Under the pieces are notes generated by a model. The model searched no databases. It worked only from the letters and a program-made list of their open reading frames with translations, and had not been told where the DNA came from. Made by a program: the position numbers and the translations under genes. From positions 1,179,520 through 1,243,519 of the forward strand of contig CABFPE010000007.1 in assembly GCA_900660155.1 (NCBI GenBank): DNA of 64,000 nucleotides. Direction: 5' to 3'. The DNA is from Hofstenia miamia (lineage: Eukaryota > Xenacoelomorpha > Acoela > Hofsteniidae). This document shows positions 11,301 through 22,845 of this stretch, piece after piece. Every line of letters begins with the position of its first letter. Positions within the stretch are counted from its first letter, which is position 1.

Positions 11301-13570
11301 ATTTAAATCATTGTTAAAAATTTTTTCATCGAGTACATAAATCATAAATTATAGTAACTTTTCGAATGATTACATTTCTCTCATGCCTCTTTGATGGGTT
11401 TGAAACAATTTTATTACAGTAAAACTTTAATTTTAGACGGTTTATATGTATATAAATATATTCTTATAGATGGCACTTTTAGTAAATTATAGATAGCGCT
11501 TTGTACATAAACTTTTTCATGACGATTTGTACATATTTAGATTGCCACATTATCTAAAATTATCTGAATTGAATCAATCTCCTTAGGCATTTGCACCTCT
11601 GTGAGGAAAATGTTAATTACAACACATTTAAATTTCAAAACGAGATATTTCATTAAGTCTACTTGTTGAGCAAAACATAATTGAAGAACCCGTTAATTGA
11701 CAAATTGCTAAATCGATTACTTTAGAATTGTGTGAAGATAAACTACATGCTGTTTGGTGCAAAACACGTGAAATGAGCTGCTTTTGATTATTGCTTTATG
11801 AAGAAACCGTTAACCGACACTACATAAGCAAAGATACAAACGTAAACTAAAAAAAGCGATTTTTCGTTTGGAATCAATTTGCACAAAATGGGTACTACAA
11901 TGCTTCAATTATAAAAGGCCCTATGTTGAGTCCCATATGCATGTTCAATAAGTATGAATATATATAACTATATACGCCATACTTAATGCATATAACGCTT
12001 TGAGTAAATTTATTTAAATTTTGAGTAACAATTGCATATCAACAGGCCATGCTAATTACAGGAGATACTGTACATCCGCACTATTCAAAATATATTTATA
12101 ACAATATTAGCGGAATGTATATTTATGCATTAAAAATTTATGCGACGCAATCATGCTAGATATAAATTTGTTGCACTAATCGGTAAATAAAATGGGGAAA
12201 TAAATACAAACCGGGAGAAGAAATTCTCTGACAATGCAACGCAGTTGCAAAGTATAAAAGTTCCAATTTAAAATTTTCTCTTAAAATGTATAGATTTGCA
12301 TACATATTCTCTTATATCTTTTAATTTGTTAAATAATGGTTAATTATTTTATAAATTTCAAGTTTTCTTTGCTAGTGTCGTGTGTTACCGCGTGCTACGA
12401 ATTTGGTTAATTATGTAGTTATCTGTCTATATCTATTATTTTTAAACTTTTTACGTATGTTATTGTATTTCGCATCGTTTTTACCCTTCACCAACTTACA
12501 ATTGGCTTTTTGTAAATATCAATATTTCCGTATTTTTTAGAAATTGGGCCGCCAAAAACTGTAAATATATAATTTCCGAAAAAAATTGTTTTTAGTGAAA
12601 CTATTTGAATTAAGAAATTCGTCTAGAGCACACAATTCGATCAAATCATTTGAAACAGAAGACTGTTCGATATTTTGCCACCAGACTATTTCAAAATTTA
12701 AACTTAGCTTGGCCAGCCTAGTTTACTCGGAAAGTAATAACTGAAAATATGTTTACATTATATAAAGCCAGCTTTAGAACAAATGTTCTGTTCCATGACT
12801 TTGAACATATTTTGTGTAGTTGACAACCTTGTTTTCATATACAATGCAAACTGCAAATGTTTGTAGTTCACAATTGTGGCTTGAATAGTTAAATTAACAA
12901 ACGGCTTGTCACTAGAAAAGCGGGAACTTATCGAAAATTCTCTAAGAAGATATTGTAAGCCACGCTATACAGTAATCAGATCAAGACACATGAGATTAAA
13001 TAGTAATGGACAGCCAGTGAGTTATTTTAAGGCATTTATATTAGCTAGGTAATATGAACATTAGAAATTATTGAATCAATAAGACAATGTTACCTTTTTG
13101 GAAACAATGCACCGTATGAATTTTCCATTGCATTGTTGAATTAGCACAATTATTGAAGACAATCTAAATATATATCAAACGCTAATAAACTATAAATTTA
13201 ATAGCGTATTGAAAGTAAGAGATAGTTTTGTATTACCGCATTTAATATAACCTGATGAAGCAAATTTTAGTGTGCGAAATGCGTTGTTAAATGTATGTTT
13301 TGTTTTGCATTCCTATATATCCGTCAAAATTTCAAAAATGTGATAGAGAATGTTTCTCAACTTTTCAACTATCTTTTTTTCATTTTATGGATTTCAGCGT
13401 ATTGCTCACTTTCTCCTAAAATGTATTATTTAATTTAATTGCATCATAACTTTGTGTTGTAAAGAAGTAGTAGCTAAACTTACTGAGTTTCTGTTATGCC
13501 TCAAGTTTATTAATGCTAAGTTAAATAAAAATGTTATGACTAACTTTTTGTGTTAACTTCTTTATTTTAG
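8360..13570. other. 5.2 kb without a recognised coding exon
   Basis: Homopolymer-rich, AT-rich sequence between the piggyBac and the first coding exon of POLD2. The POLD2 promoter and a non-coding first exon should lie somewhere here if the acceptor at 13569-13570 closes a 5'UTR intron. I could not pick them out. Small frames (for example 10664-10849) resemble nothing known. Confidence 0.5.
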
Positions 13571-13571
13571 A

Positions 13572-13732
13572 ATGGTTGAATCGGATCCGGAATTCATTAA
13601 GCGTGCCACTGTTGCATTTGTTAATGATTCAAAACGATTCTGCACAATTAATCGTAATTTTACACGCCAATATGCTTCTTTATATGACAAACGACTTGAA
13701 ACAATTCGACCTCTCATAATGCGATCAATGCG
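13572..13732 (+). CDS. POLD2: POLD2 coding exon 1
   Basis: Encodes residues 1-53 and two bases of codon 54. It is preceded by a TTTATTTTAG acceptor at 13561-13570 and ends at CG before GTTAGT. The join to exon 2 restores CGG (Arg). Confidence 0.9.
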
Positions 13733-16700
13733 GTTAGTTCTTTTGATAATATATTCCAAAATTGGTAAGTTATTGGCTGTTAAGTCTATGAATGCATACA
13801 GTCAATTACAAAATTCCTTGAAAAATTACTAATTTTAAATTCAAATGGTTACCAAATATGTTCATGTTTTATTGGTCATGTTAAAATACTAATATTTGGT
13901 ATTTGATAGCAATCACTACCGTAGATTAGATGGGGCCATGTCAGTCCACCACTTTACACAGAACATGATGGCCCGACGTTTTACGTTTTTACACTACATA
14001 ATAATTACGTTTTGTGTATATTAATATGCAAAATATAAAAAACAGATATCCATAGCGCAGGAATGTTTTATACTTGTAACACCAGAATTACACAAATGTT
14101 TGTTTTCTTTGTCGGGTGACCAAGATGACTATTAGATTCAGGAAATTGATATTTTTAAAGTGAAGAGTATTAAGGCGAAACCCGAATTTTTAAAAAATTG
14201 CTCTGAACTCTGGGGTATCCGGTATACTTGAATCCAACGGTAAAAATATAAAATGCAAACAGGATATGTTCATCATTTCTTTTGGCAAATAAAACCGAAT
14301 TGAAGCTGTTTTGTTCAAAAGTTTAATGAAAAATACGTTTTTAGCAAAAAGTAAATATAGTTGTGTCAGGATCACATTGTTAGATTTAAAATAATATTTT
14401 AGCGATGTATTTATTTATTAATATTTTTGAATATATACCTCTTTTTAGAAGACCACATCAATACTTTGTTTAAAATCACTGATATTTAGTATTAACGATT
14501 TTTCAAAATATATTAAGAATTAATCATTTTTAAATGCTAATTATATTGTATAAAAATTAGAATTGAAATGATTACAAATATATGAAGATGATTTTCAAAA
14601 GAATAAATGTGATGTTATCAATGTTGGTCGATTTAAATCATTTGATTTAAATCATTGAGTTAAATCGGATTTAAATCAAAGCGCTTTATTAGTTCAATTA
14701 TTGATTTAAATCAAGTATTCTAATTGTTTTGAAGTCATTGCCTTAATATTGGATTGAATTGGCAAGCTCTGAATTTAATGTTTTGAATGTTTTTTATATT
14801 CAGGTTATTTAAAATTGATTAAATTATTGTATTTCAAAAATAGTATCAAAAGGAATTCTAATATTCACTACCTTAGAAGATTGTGTGGGTAAAATTGAAA
14901 TATAGATAAAAAATCCAATTTAAATAAAAAATCCGATTTTTTTGATTTTTATAATTTAAATCGAATTTTTTCCAACACTGGTTGTTACACACATAAATAA
15001 AGTTTAATCGTCTAAAGAGGATGTTACACTGGAGATTTTTGTCCAAAATGTCAGGATTTTTGTGTGCTACACTGTTTAAGCCTTTGTCAAGATTTTCCAT
15101 CAGACGATTAAATATTTCGAATTTCACAGAAAGGATGTACAGCTCGAGGAAATTTTACGAATACATACATTTTATGAGAAACTACTGTTAATTTACGTGC
15201 ATTCTGAAAGTATTGCGAAGGTTTATTTCCAATCAAGTATGTGTAACCTATCTAATCAAATTGCATAATGCGCGCGTTTCTATTGGATTTGATAATGGCG
15301 GTAGATATGGCAACTACGGCCATCGGCGAATGGATTATTATTTGCTTTGTCTGTTTGACCCTAGTCGTACACTGCCGAAATTAAAATATAATCAACATAT
15401 TTGGTTTTACTTAGTTTGCCATATACTGCAATAAAGTAAAGTAAACCAAAGAATTAAAATATATATTTATTATTTCAATTACAATAAGAAATATTTGAAT
15501 ATCGCAGCCAATGTAAATTAATTTGGCTGCTGTGATCAAGGAGTAACTAATAACAGGACATTACATTGAAAATCACATTTAAGACTTAAGGACTGCCTCA
15601 ATACTTTATATTTCCTTTTCAAAATGATATTTTTCATACACACAATGAAATGTATAACATTCAGTTGTATTTTAATTCCAAAATACATGTAATAACTACA
15701 TCAGTATTGTAATGCAAAATCTTTATGTATCAGATGAAAAGATTAAATTATTTAATGAGCTATATAGGCTGCTAAATACACCCGGACTACCAAACATTTT
15801 TTGTATAAGTTACCACTGAGTTTATTCACATCTAAAATAATGGCTGTAGTTAGCTTAAAATATTAGCATCAATTCTTAAATGATTCATTAACAAGTTAAC
15901 ATTTGTAAATCTGTTTATACCCGCCCAAATTGTGAGTCACAATACACATATTTGACTACAATAATAGTTAATCACGACACATTACGGGTTGAAATAATTT
16001 TGTATTCACATATTCACCATAACCTGTAGAGATTTCTCAATTATTAGTATATGTAGTTGACGTCTACTTAATTTAAGTAGTTCCGAAAAAAAATTATTTT
16101 CAAAATATGTTTGAAGTGGTATGCGGATTTTTGTCCAAACTTTTGTCAGGATTTTTTAGTGCTACATTGCGACTTTTTTTAAACAAAAATCTTGACAAAC
16201 ATCGTTAGTGTGTAGCACCCCTTAAGATATTAGAATTTGAATAACTCAGATTTTGTAATATTTTTAACAAACTTACGTATATTAATATGAACATCAAAGT
16301 AAAAAATAAAAAATTAATTGTTAATCGGTTTTTTTCATTACTGATGCCTACAGCCTGCATATATATATATATATATATTTTTAATATGCGGAGACGCCTT
16401 TGCCTGAGATATATATTTTAATTTAAATTTACTTTCTATTTGTTTAAAATCTCTTTGAATATTGCTAATCTTTAAGGTTAAATGTGTCATTAAATACTTT
16501 TTTGTGTGGATTAGATATACAAAAATCCAATTTTTTTTGTAGTCCATTGTTTATTATGTTAGTGTCAAAATTTCCCTAAATAAATGCATATTCACAATTG
16601 CATCGCTAACAAATATTGTGTGCTTTTTCACAAATTAAGTAAATATAGTTGATTATATTTGCTAATTAGGACTTCGATTGATAAGGGTACGCAATTGAAA

Positions 16701-16954
16701 CAGTTGTGTGATGTCAAACTCGGAGAGGTGTGCCTGATAATTGGAACTCTTCTTAAAGTTCAACATTTAAAGCCGAGCATCCTTAAGGAGGTCAGCGATG
16801 AACACAATTTGGAGCCTGAACCGCTTAGGACTTCTTATGTACATGAAGACGACGAACTAATTCTTGAAGATGGTCTCCAACGTGTAACACTCGCAGGTCG
16901 CATAGAACCAGCGAATTTTGTTAATGGTATGTATGTGACAATGAACATAGAGGA

Positions 16955-16986
<32 letters not shown>

Positions 16987-19900
16987 NAAAGTTTTTGAAG
17001 CATTTGAATGAATATGTATCGGAAATCAAATTCACACTAGAACATGAAAAGGACAATAGGATAAACTTTCTTGATATCACAGTAACTAAACATATAAATG
17101 ACATTTCAACCAAATGGTACCAAAAGCCAACTTGTACAGGTTTATACATACCATTCTCATCAAATTGTGATGAACGTCATAAAATGAATACCATNCAACC
17201 AAATGGTACCAAAAGCCAACTTGTACAGGTTTATACATACCATTCTCATCAAATTGTGATGAAAGTCGTAAAATCAATACCATTTCATGCTTAATCAATA
17301 GAATATTTGGATCATGCTCTAATTATAAAAGTTTAACAGAATGTTTGGATAAAATAACAGAGGATCTTAAACATAATGGCTATCCACAAAATTAATTCGT
17401 AAGATCAATCATTGATAGAAAATTTTCATCCAAGAAACAACCATTAAATGCTATAAATAACCAAGAAAAAACAAATATATACTGGAAGTTACCATTCATA
17501 AGNTCTTTTAATGGTGTGAATCTAGTTCTATAGCAAATCTATAATTTATATATTGCTATTTTTAATATTTTGAGTTTAGTGAGCTTTTTTTAATTTGCTT
17601 TTTATAGAAGCAAACTGTCATGCATTGATGCTATTCAAATATAAACCCCAAAATATGGTCACCACTTAGTCCAACAGTAGCCAACTTCGCAATGGATCTA
17701 ATTGAGAGCAAATTCGAAAATCTTCAAAACATTAAACCTTTAATATACTGTAGATATGTCGATGATATCTTTGCAGGGTTTCATTCAAAAGAAGATTCTA
17801 TAAAGTTTTTGAAGCATTTGAATGAATATGTATCGGAAATCAAATTCACACTAGAACATGAAAAGGACAATAGGATAAACTTTCTTGATATCACAGTAAC
17901 TAAACATATAAATGACATTTCAACCAAATGGTACCAAAAGCCAACTTGTACAGGTTTATACATACCATTCTCATCAAATTGTGATGAAAGTCGTAAAATC
18001 AATACCATTTCATGCTTAATCAATAGAATATTTGGATCATGCTCTAATTATAAAAGTTTAACAGAATGTTTGGATAAAATAACAGAGGATCTTAAACATA
18101 ATGGCTATCCACAAAATTAATTCGTAAGATCAATCATTGATAGAAAATTTTCATCCAAGAAACAACCATTAAATGCTATAAATAACCAAGAAAAAACAAA
18201 TATATACTGGAAGTTACCATTCATAAGAACACGAGAAGAACAACTGAAGAGAACCATAAGAACATATAACAAAGAATTACAAGTTTCGAAAATTTGTCCA
18301 GTATTTTATGCAAAGAAAACCGTCCAGATGTTCCTTAATAGAGATCACATATGTCTTCTAATATCGTTTATTCATACGAATGTGATGAATGTTCAAGTTT
18401 ATACATTGGCGAGAAGAGGGCATCTACAATCAGAAATATATATTCATGGATGTGCACCTAAGCTGAAAAATTTTAACATACTAGTAAAGCATCGTGAAAC
18501 TAAGATAGCAGAAGCCATATGTATTAAATCAACCAAGAAAACCTTAATAAATAAACAAAGACATCAATCAAATTTAAACATTTATCAAAGATCATAAACA
18601 TTTAATGAAAAGTTCGGGAACATTGCTACAAATGCTTGAAGGTGACAACAATGTTTGTCGAAACATGTCGCGATAAAAGCAATAAAAGTTTTCATAAAAG
18701 TATACAAAGTCTTAAGATTATTACCAGTACATATATATATATATATATATATCTATACTAGGGTGTGTGCGGTGTTAATTTTTTTACAATTAATTTTTGT
18801 TGGTTTGTGTGAGTTTCGGACTGATGCACTGTGAGTTTAGTTTTCTCTGGACATCTGGATCCATTTGGTAAATGTATTTATATTGATAGTTCTCTATCGC
18901 TTCGGCATTAAATTAAGGTATTTTGAAAAATTGAAGAAAAATAAATGGTCAAAATTTTCTAATTATATTTTGCAAATTGTACAAAGGCACATTTCCATGG
19001 GTATGTACCACATTTTTTCGGATTATAAGACGCAGTATCAGTGCACGGATCAATTTTCATATTAAAGACGCATCTGGTTATAAAACAACTCCAAGTAGTT
19101 GAGTGGATCAGACTTTATTCCTTGTAAGATTAATTTTTCTTCAGGCACAATTTTAAGTTATTTCCTGAGATTTCTTTTATCGTTCTGTAGTTTAAATGAA
19201 ATTTAGGCATGGCTGTTGGCTTGTTGGGGAAGGAGAAATCAGATGGTAAATTTCACGTAAGCGAAATTTTTCATGCAACTTTAAATCCGCCAGCAACTAT
19301 TTCTTCCCTTGAGGATGACAAATATGTACTTTTCGCCTCAGATATAGACTTTGGTGGAGCTTCGAATGCTTCCCTTGGCATTCAGCTGTTAACAGACTTT
19401 GTAAGAGGAGACTTGGGTGCAACTGATTTCGTCAGACGCATTTGTTGTGTTGTCATTGCCGGAAACGCCCTCAGCAGTTCTACTCAAAATCGAGAACTCG
19501 TTTCACAGGTTTTAATTTTAAATTCAGTTCAATATAGTTATTCTTGTATGTTTCAACAAATAACTTGGAGATGGAATGCATTTTTGCATTTTCTAAAATA
19601 TATTTACTAGTTATTTCAGTGTTTACGAGGGTCTCGCATTATCACACATTGACAATTTAGAAATATTTAAATTCATTAAAGAAATTCCTATTTATGGAAG
19701 CATTCATAATGGTTTGACTTTCACATTTATAAGAAATAGTACGGAATTTGCTTAATAGAAATTCATATTTCTGTAATTGTGTTTGTATTTTATTTTTACT
19801 GCGCGACGAATCCAAAGAGTGATAATCCTTTATAATTTGTTATTTTAAATTTTAAATATAAGGTTTAAAATCCATGGGATTAGCAACAAATTCAATTGGT

Positions 19901-20679
19901 GAGCGATTTCCCAATTACACTAGCATTTTGCAATAAGGGTGTACTTTTTAAAAGTGACGTTTTTACATCTGGGAGTGGGTGGAATACAATTTTTTTTCCA
20001 CAATTCCTTACTTAATTTTTGTAATTTCTACAAACATCCGTTTATATGCTGTAATGATTAACGCAAGATATTTTTTCAAAAAATAGTGCCAACAGGTTTT
20101 CTTGCAATATTTAATGAAATTTACTGCTGTATAATCAGTATGGGTAATTTTTGTAGGGTTCGAAAATTTTTTAGACAGTGGGGTTATTTAAAGTATTGTT
20201 TGCTTAATGATAATAGTAATTTGTAAAATGTAGTTATCTTGTGTATGTAAGTTAATATATTCCACATGCGTATTATTTATATATGTGTATTTTGAATATA
20301 TTTTTTTCGGAAGATCCCCCATTATTATAATGCTACCCCAGGTCAATTCCGAATAGTATTTAATTTTCGGTCATATGCTTTGAGTGAAGGCTATGTTAAA
20401 CTAAACATAAATGAAATATAATATTTGAAACTAAATTAATTTTTTAAACACATTTCTACATTGTGTAGCTTTATGCGTTACAAAATGCTTTGTGCAATTT
20501 GAACTTCTAGATAAATTTCTTTGCATTAAATATGAGAAGCTGAGAAGATAATTCATTGTCATCAATTTGGCAAATTTGTAATGTGTCAAAATTTATGATT
20601 ATTTTTTAAGCTGCTCATTCTTCTGTACTACTGCGATTGCTTTTCTAAGATGAAATATTATTTATGCTATAAAATATGC

Positions 20680-20725
<46 letters not shown>

Positions 20726-21341
20726 CTGTTTCGTAACTATTTTGTAATTCTAGGCTCGGTATCTCACTAAAAATATTTTGCCGTCTTCCGTTGAGCCAAT
20801 GCAAAAGTTTGACGGAATGCTAGCACGTATTTGTGCCGCATGTCCTGTCGTTGTAATGCCTGGTTGTTGGGATCCTGCTGGTGGACTCTTACCACAACAA
20901 CCATTGCATAAATGTATGTTTCCCAATTCGCAGACGTTATCATTACACCTCCTTCCAAATCCGGCATCATTTTCTTTAGATGAAATATCATTTTTAGGAT
21001 GCTCTGGTCAAAATATTTCGGATATTTCTCGATATTCTAAACTTACTCCACAAGAGGCTTTGAAGTCAACTCTTCAATTTGCTCATATGGCCCCCACAGC
21101 TCCTGATACGATTGGCTGCTATCCCTTTTCAGAATGTGATCCGTTTATTATTAAAAAGAGACCTCATGTGTACTTCGTAGGCAATCAGAATAACTTTCAT
21201 TCAGAAGAAGTTGGTGACGAAGTCGCCACTACGGTTTTTACAATTCCTTCATTTGCAGAAACCAATCAAGTGGTTCTATTTAATCTCTCTGATCTCTCTT
21301 GTGTACCTTTTGTGATTAATTCTGATTCGCTTTGTGAATAA
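13572..21341 (+). CDS. POLD2: DNA polymerase delta subunit 2 (p50), four coding exons
   Basis: POLD2 is the B-subunit of DNA polymerase delta; it bridges the catalytic subunit to the other subunits and acts in nuclear DNA replication and repair. Exons 13572-13732, 16670-16926, 19207-19508 and 20754-21341 join at GT/AG sites in phases 2, 1 and 0 to give 435 residues (human about 469). Recognisable blocks in order: FTRQYASLYDKRL near residue 35; the OB-fold region with PSILKEVSDEHNL and DDELILEDGLQRV; SDGKFHV; VIAGNALSSSTQ (compare human ILAGNLLSHSTQ); the inactive phosphoesterase domain with VMPGCWDPAG, PQQPLHKCMFP and GCSGQNISDISRYS; and a C-terminal APDTIGCYPFSECDPFII and PHVYFVGN. Every block aligns with the animal family without gaps that suggest a missing exon. 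The start is chosen because ATG lies one base after a good acceptor and the N-terminus fits the family; an upstream coding exon cannot be excluded. Intron 2 carries a retroelement and assembly joints. Confidence 0.95.
14619..14980. mobile_element. hAT-like MITE in POLD2 intron 1, about 362 bp
   Basis: The left end is CAATGTTGG followed by CGATTTAAATCA. The right end reversed is CAGTGTTGG followed a little later by CGATTTAAATTA. Flanking 8-mers GATGTTAT (14611-14618) and GTTGTTAC (14981-14988) agree at 6 of 8 positions. The ends are rich in palindromic GATTTAAATC units. Old non-autonomous hAT copy. Confidence 0.7.
15003..16225. repeat. Unclassified TIR-like repeat in POLD2 intron 1
   Basis: A stretch at 15032-15075 (GATTTTTGTCC..TGTCAGGATTTTTG..GCTACACTG) recurs in direct orientation at 16126-16169. 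The outer ends AAGAGGATGTTACAC (15016 on) and, reversed, AAGGGGTGCTACAC (to about 16224) form an imperfect inverted pair. A perfect 11-base inverted pair TTTAATCGTCT / AGACGATTAAA (15003-15013 and 15102-15112) sits at the left end. No coding region is recognisable, so the type of element is open. Confidence 0.45.
16359..16378. repeat. (AT)n microsatellite
   Basis: Short pure AT tract in POLD2 intron 1. Confidence 0.9.
16670..16926 (+). CDS. POLD2: POLD2 coding exon 2
   Basis: Begins after TAATTAG. It encodes the OB-fold part from TSIDKGTQLKQL to PANFVN and ends with G before the GTATGTATG donor. An alternative donor four bases later would break the reading frame with exon 3. Confidence 0.92.
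16961..16986. repeat. (TA)n microsatellite ending at an N
   Basis: Pure TA tract 35 bases into POLD2 intron 2. It runs directly into a single N (16987), so its true length is unknown. Confidence 0.9.
16988..17194 (+). repeat. Penelope-like fragment A, between two N's
   Basis: Near-identical to about 17800-18008 of the longer copy downstream, differing at a few bases at its right end. Bounded by single N's at 16987 and 17195. Most likely a separately assembled piece of the same element. Confidence 0.85.
17196..17502 (+). repeat. Penelope-like fragment B, between two N's
   Basis: Near-identical to about 17919-18226 of the longer copy and overlapping fragment A in content. Bounded by N's at 17195 and 17503. 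Confidence 0.85.
17640..18715 (+). mobile_element. Penelope-like retroelement, 5'-truncated, EN-positive type
   Basis: The reverse-transcriptase palm is recognisable: SPTVANFAMDLIESKFE then CRYVDDIFAGF with the catalytic YVDD (17692 on), then INFLDITVTK and KWYQKPTCTGLYIPF, typical of Penelope-like RTs. Further on, a GIY-YIG endonuclease module starts with VYSYECDECSSLYIGE (near 18365-18415); its Cys pair before the YIG motif is usual in this group. The RT front half is missing, and a frame change precedes the endonuclease (stop at 18118-18120), so the copy is dead. It lies in sense orientation inside POLD2 intron 2. The tail holds CGAAACATGT (18659-18668). Confidence 0.88.
18633..18672 (+). 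ncRNA. Degenerate hammerhead-ribozyme-like end of the Penelope-like element
   Basis: CTTGAAGG is followed by a GACAA..TTGTC stem with a short loop and then CGAAACATGTC. This is the layout of a type I hammerhead (CUGAUGA core, stem II, GAAA), which Penelope-like elements are known to carry near their ends. The first core block is altered, so activity is unlikely. Inference from motif layout only. Confidence 0.35.
18731..18752. repeat. (AT)n microsatellite
   Basis: Pure AT tract just after the Penelope-like element in POLD2 intron 2. Confidence 0.9.
19207..19508 (+). CDS. POLD2: POLD2 coding exon 3
   Basis: Begins after AAATTTAG with GC, which with the G of exon 2 makes Gly. It encodes MAVGLLGKEKSDGKF through NRELVSQ and ends CAG before GTTTTAAT, a weak donor. 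Residues 140-240 of the protein. Confidence 0.92.
20686..20722. repeat. (AT)n microsatellite
   Basis: Long AT tract about 30 bases before POLD2 exon 4, in the branch-point to acceptor region of intron 3. Confidence 0.9.
20754..21341 (+). CDS. POLD2: POLD2 coding exon 4 and stop
   Basis: Begins after TAATTCTAG with ARYLTKN (human KAKYLTKK). It encodes the whole phosphoesterase-like domain and C-terminus, 195 residues, and stops at TAA (21339-21341). The stop overlaps an AATAAA. Confidence 0.95.
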   Translation, partial: ARYLTKNILPSSVEPMQKFDGMLARICAACPVVVMPGCWDPAGGLLPQQPLHKCMFPNSQTLSLHLLPNPASFSLDEISFLGCSGQNISDISRYSKLTPQEALKSTLQFAHMAPTAPDTIGCYPFSECDPFIIKKRPHVYFVGNQNNFHSEEVGDEVATTVFTIPSFAETNQVVLFNLSDLSCVPFVINSDSLCE

Positions 21342-21342
21342 A
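21337..21342 (+). terminator. POLD2: POLD2 polyadenylation signal overlapping the stop
   Basis: AATAAA spans the last codon and the TAA stop. I see no other canonical signal for about 500 bp, so either the 3'UTR is only some 20-30 bases or a variant signal further on is used. Confidence 0.5.
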
Positions 21343-22555
21343 TTTTAATTTTTTATAATGTTAAGGTGACGATAGAAGTTCTAATGTTAAAAAATTGTTA
21401 GGGTTTTTAATGATAAAATTTTATCGAAAATTTATAAGAACATTTTATTATGAAACTTATACAGATTTATTATCAATGCTATTCCTTAGTATATCTACTC
21501 ATAGTTCCTAAATGGTCCCCGATCTTTATGAATTCCTTATTCAGTGAAGAGAACAAAGAATATTCGTTCCAGTAAATTTTTGAAATAATTAGATCATGTA
21601 TATGCAGTTGAATTTTTACAATATATTACTGATTTTGCAAAATAATTGTCATTTACAAAATATAATACAATAATATCTACAATCGAATAATAATAACAAA
21701 TTATTGACTCTGGATAGCTTACTAATTTCAATTTTAGTCGCTATTACAAAATTTATGTCCCGTCAGTATAAACTTTTGTTTGAGATTCAATGATTTTAGT
21801 TCTTTCTTGATTTTTTTAAGTAGTTTATTATCATTTCTGTTGGCAATTTATTCCAGTTAAAAATTGCTACATCAATAAAGAAATGCACATATTTTTATAA
21901 AAATTGAACACAATTTGTGGTATGGAACAATATTATTAAATATTTTAAAGAAAGTAGTTAATATCTTTTTACTAATAATGCATTGCATATACATAAGACC
22001 AATGCAACCAAGTTTTAACACCAAAGATGTTTACATATATCAGCATAAATGACCTATAATCAAAGTTTAATGGCATAATAATATCTTTTAATTAAATTGT
22101 GCATATTTAGAGGGAATTTTTTGTAAATGGGGGATTTTCATGAAATTTTGAAATGTTTCAAAATATCTAATTTTTAGATAATTCATATCTGATATTCTCA
22201 AAAAAATGGCCAATTCTTAAAATTTCCTATATTTTTTAATACTACTTTTGTTTTAATCCCATTACCGACATTGATTGGTTTGACGTCATTTCTGACCTCT
22301 TAAATTCCGAGTGTACAGAAATTTCTTGGAAAACACTTTTATTAAGCATTAATATTTATTTATAGACTTAAAAGATTTATTTAATTTATAAGTATACTAA
22401 TCTTAAATTTAAGTTTCACTATGTCAAATGAGTTAAAGTTGAACTTAAAAGGAGTGAAATTAATTTTGTAATTTATTGTAAAACTTCTTAACATAGCTTT
22501 CAATCTTACTAATTTGTTAATTAACTAAATAATTCCATTATAAATTTGAACACTG
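21343..22555. other. No gene seen downstream of POLD2
   Basis: AT-rich spacer with many long A and T runs and no recognisable coding or repeat structure. Confidence 0.5.
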
Positions 22556-22559
22556 TCAT

Positions 22560-22845
22560 TTCCAGCATTTTTAGAAGAAATAAGTAATTCCAAGTGATCC
22601 ATTAATTGTGAAGGATCATTGTAGTAGAAAACATTTTGACCTTTAATTATCTTCTATAATTTCTTTAATAACAGATCTTTGATCTGAAATAGTTTTTGTA
22701 ATTGGTTTGTATGTTTCTTGTAAGTTGTACTGAACTTCGTTTAGTTGGTTAATGTAGTCACATTTTTGTTGTAAAATTTTTTTTCTTGCTTACTGTCTTC
22801 ATCTTCAAGATTTACGAATTTTCTGTATTCATTGTAATCCATTGT
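22560..22845 (-). pseudogene. Unidentified small protein remnant of the Polinton-like fossil
   Basis: A minus-strand reading beginning MDYNEYRKFVNLEDED is followed by a Gln/Glu/Asn-rich helical-looking stretch. It lies upstream of the ATPase piece in the same orientation. Function unknown; assigned to the fossil by position only. Broken. Confidence 0.35.

Noticed and set aside
13930-13980. Imperfect GGGGCCATGT / ACATGATGGCCC hairpin in POLD2 intron 1
   Set aside because: Short and bulged, with no conserved RNA motif; probably chance.
15213-15434. 73-codon frame with SIGFDNGGRYGNYGHRRMDY as an extra exon
   Set aside because: Lies within POLD2 intron 1 inside a repeat, POLD2 is complete without it, and nothing similar is known to me.
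16835-17298. Minus-strand frames across POLD2 exon 2 and the Penelope-like pieces
   Set aside because: They are antisense shadows of the real plus-strand coding sequence, partly across N's.
20150-20345. A possible relative of the 59.6-kb element (AATGCTACCCCAG at 20328-20340, GTGGGGTTA near 20178)
   Set aside because: Only a 13-base phrase matches well; the supposed left end is poor and no TA-flanked pair could be defined.
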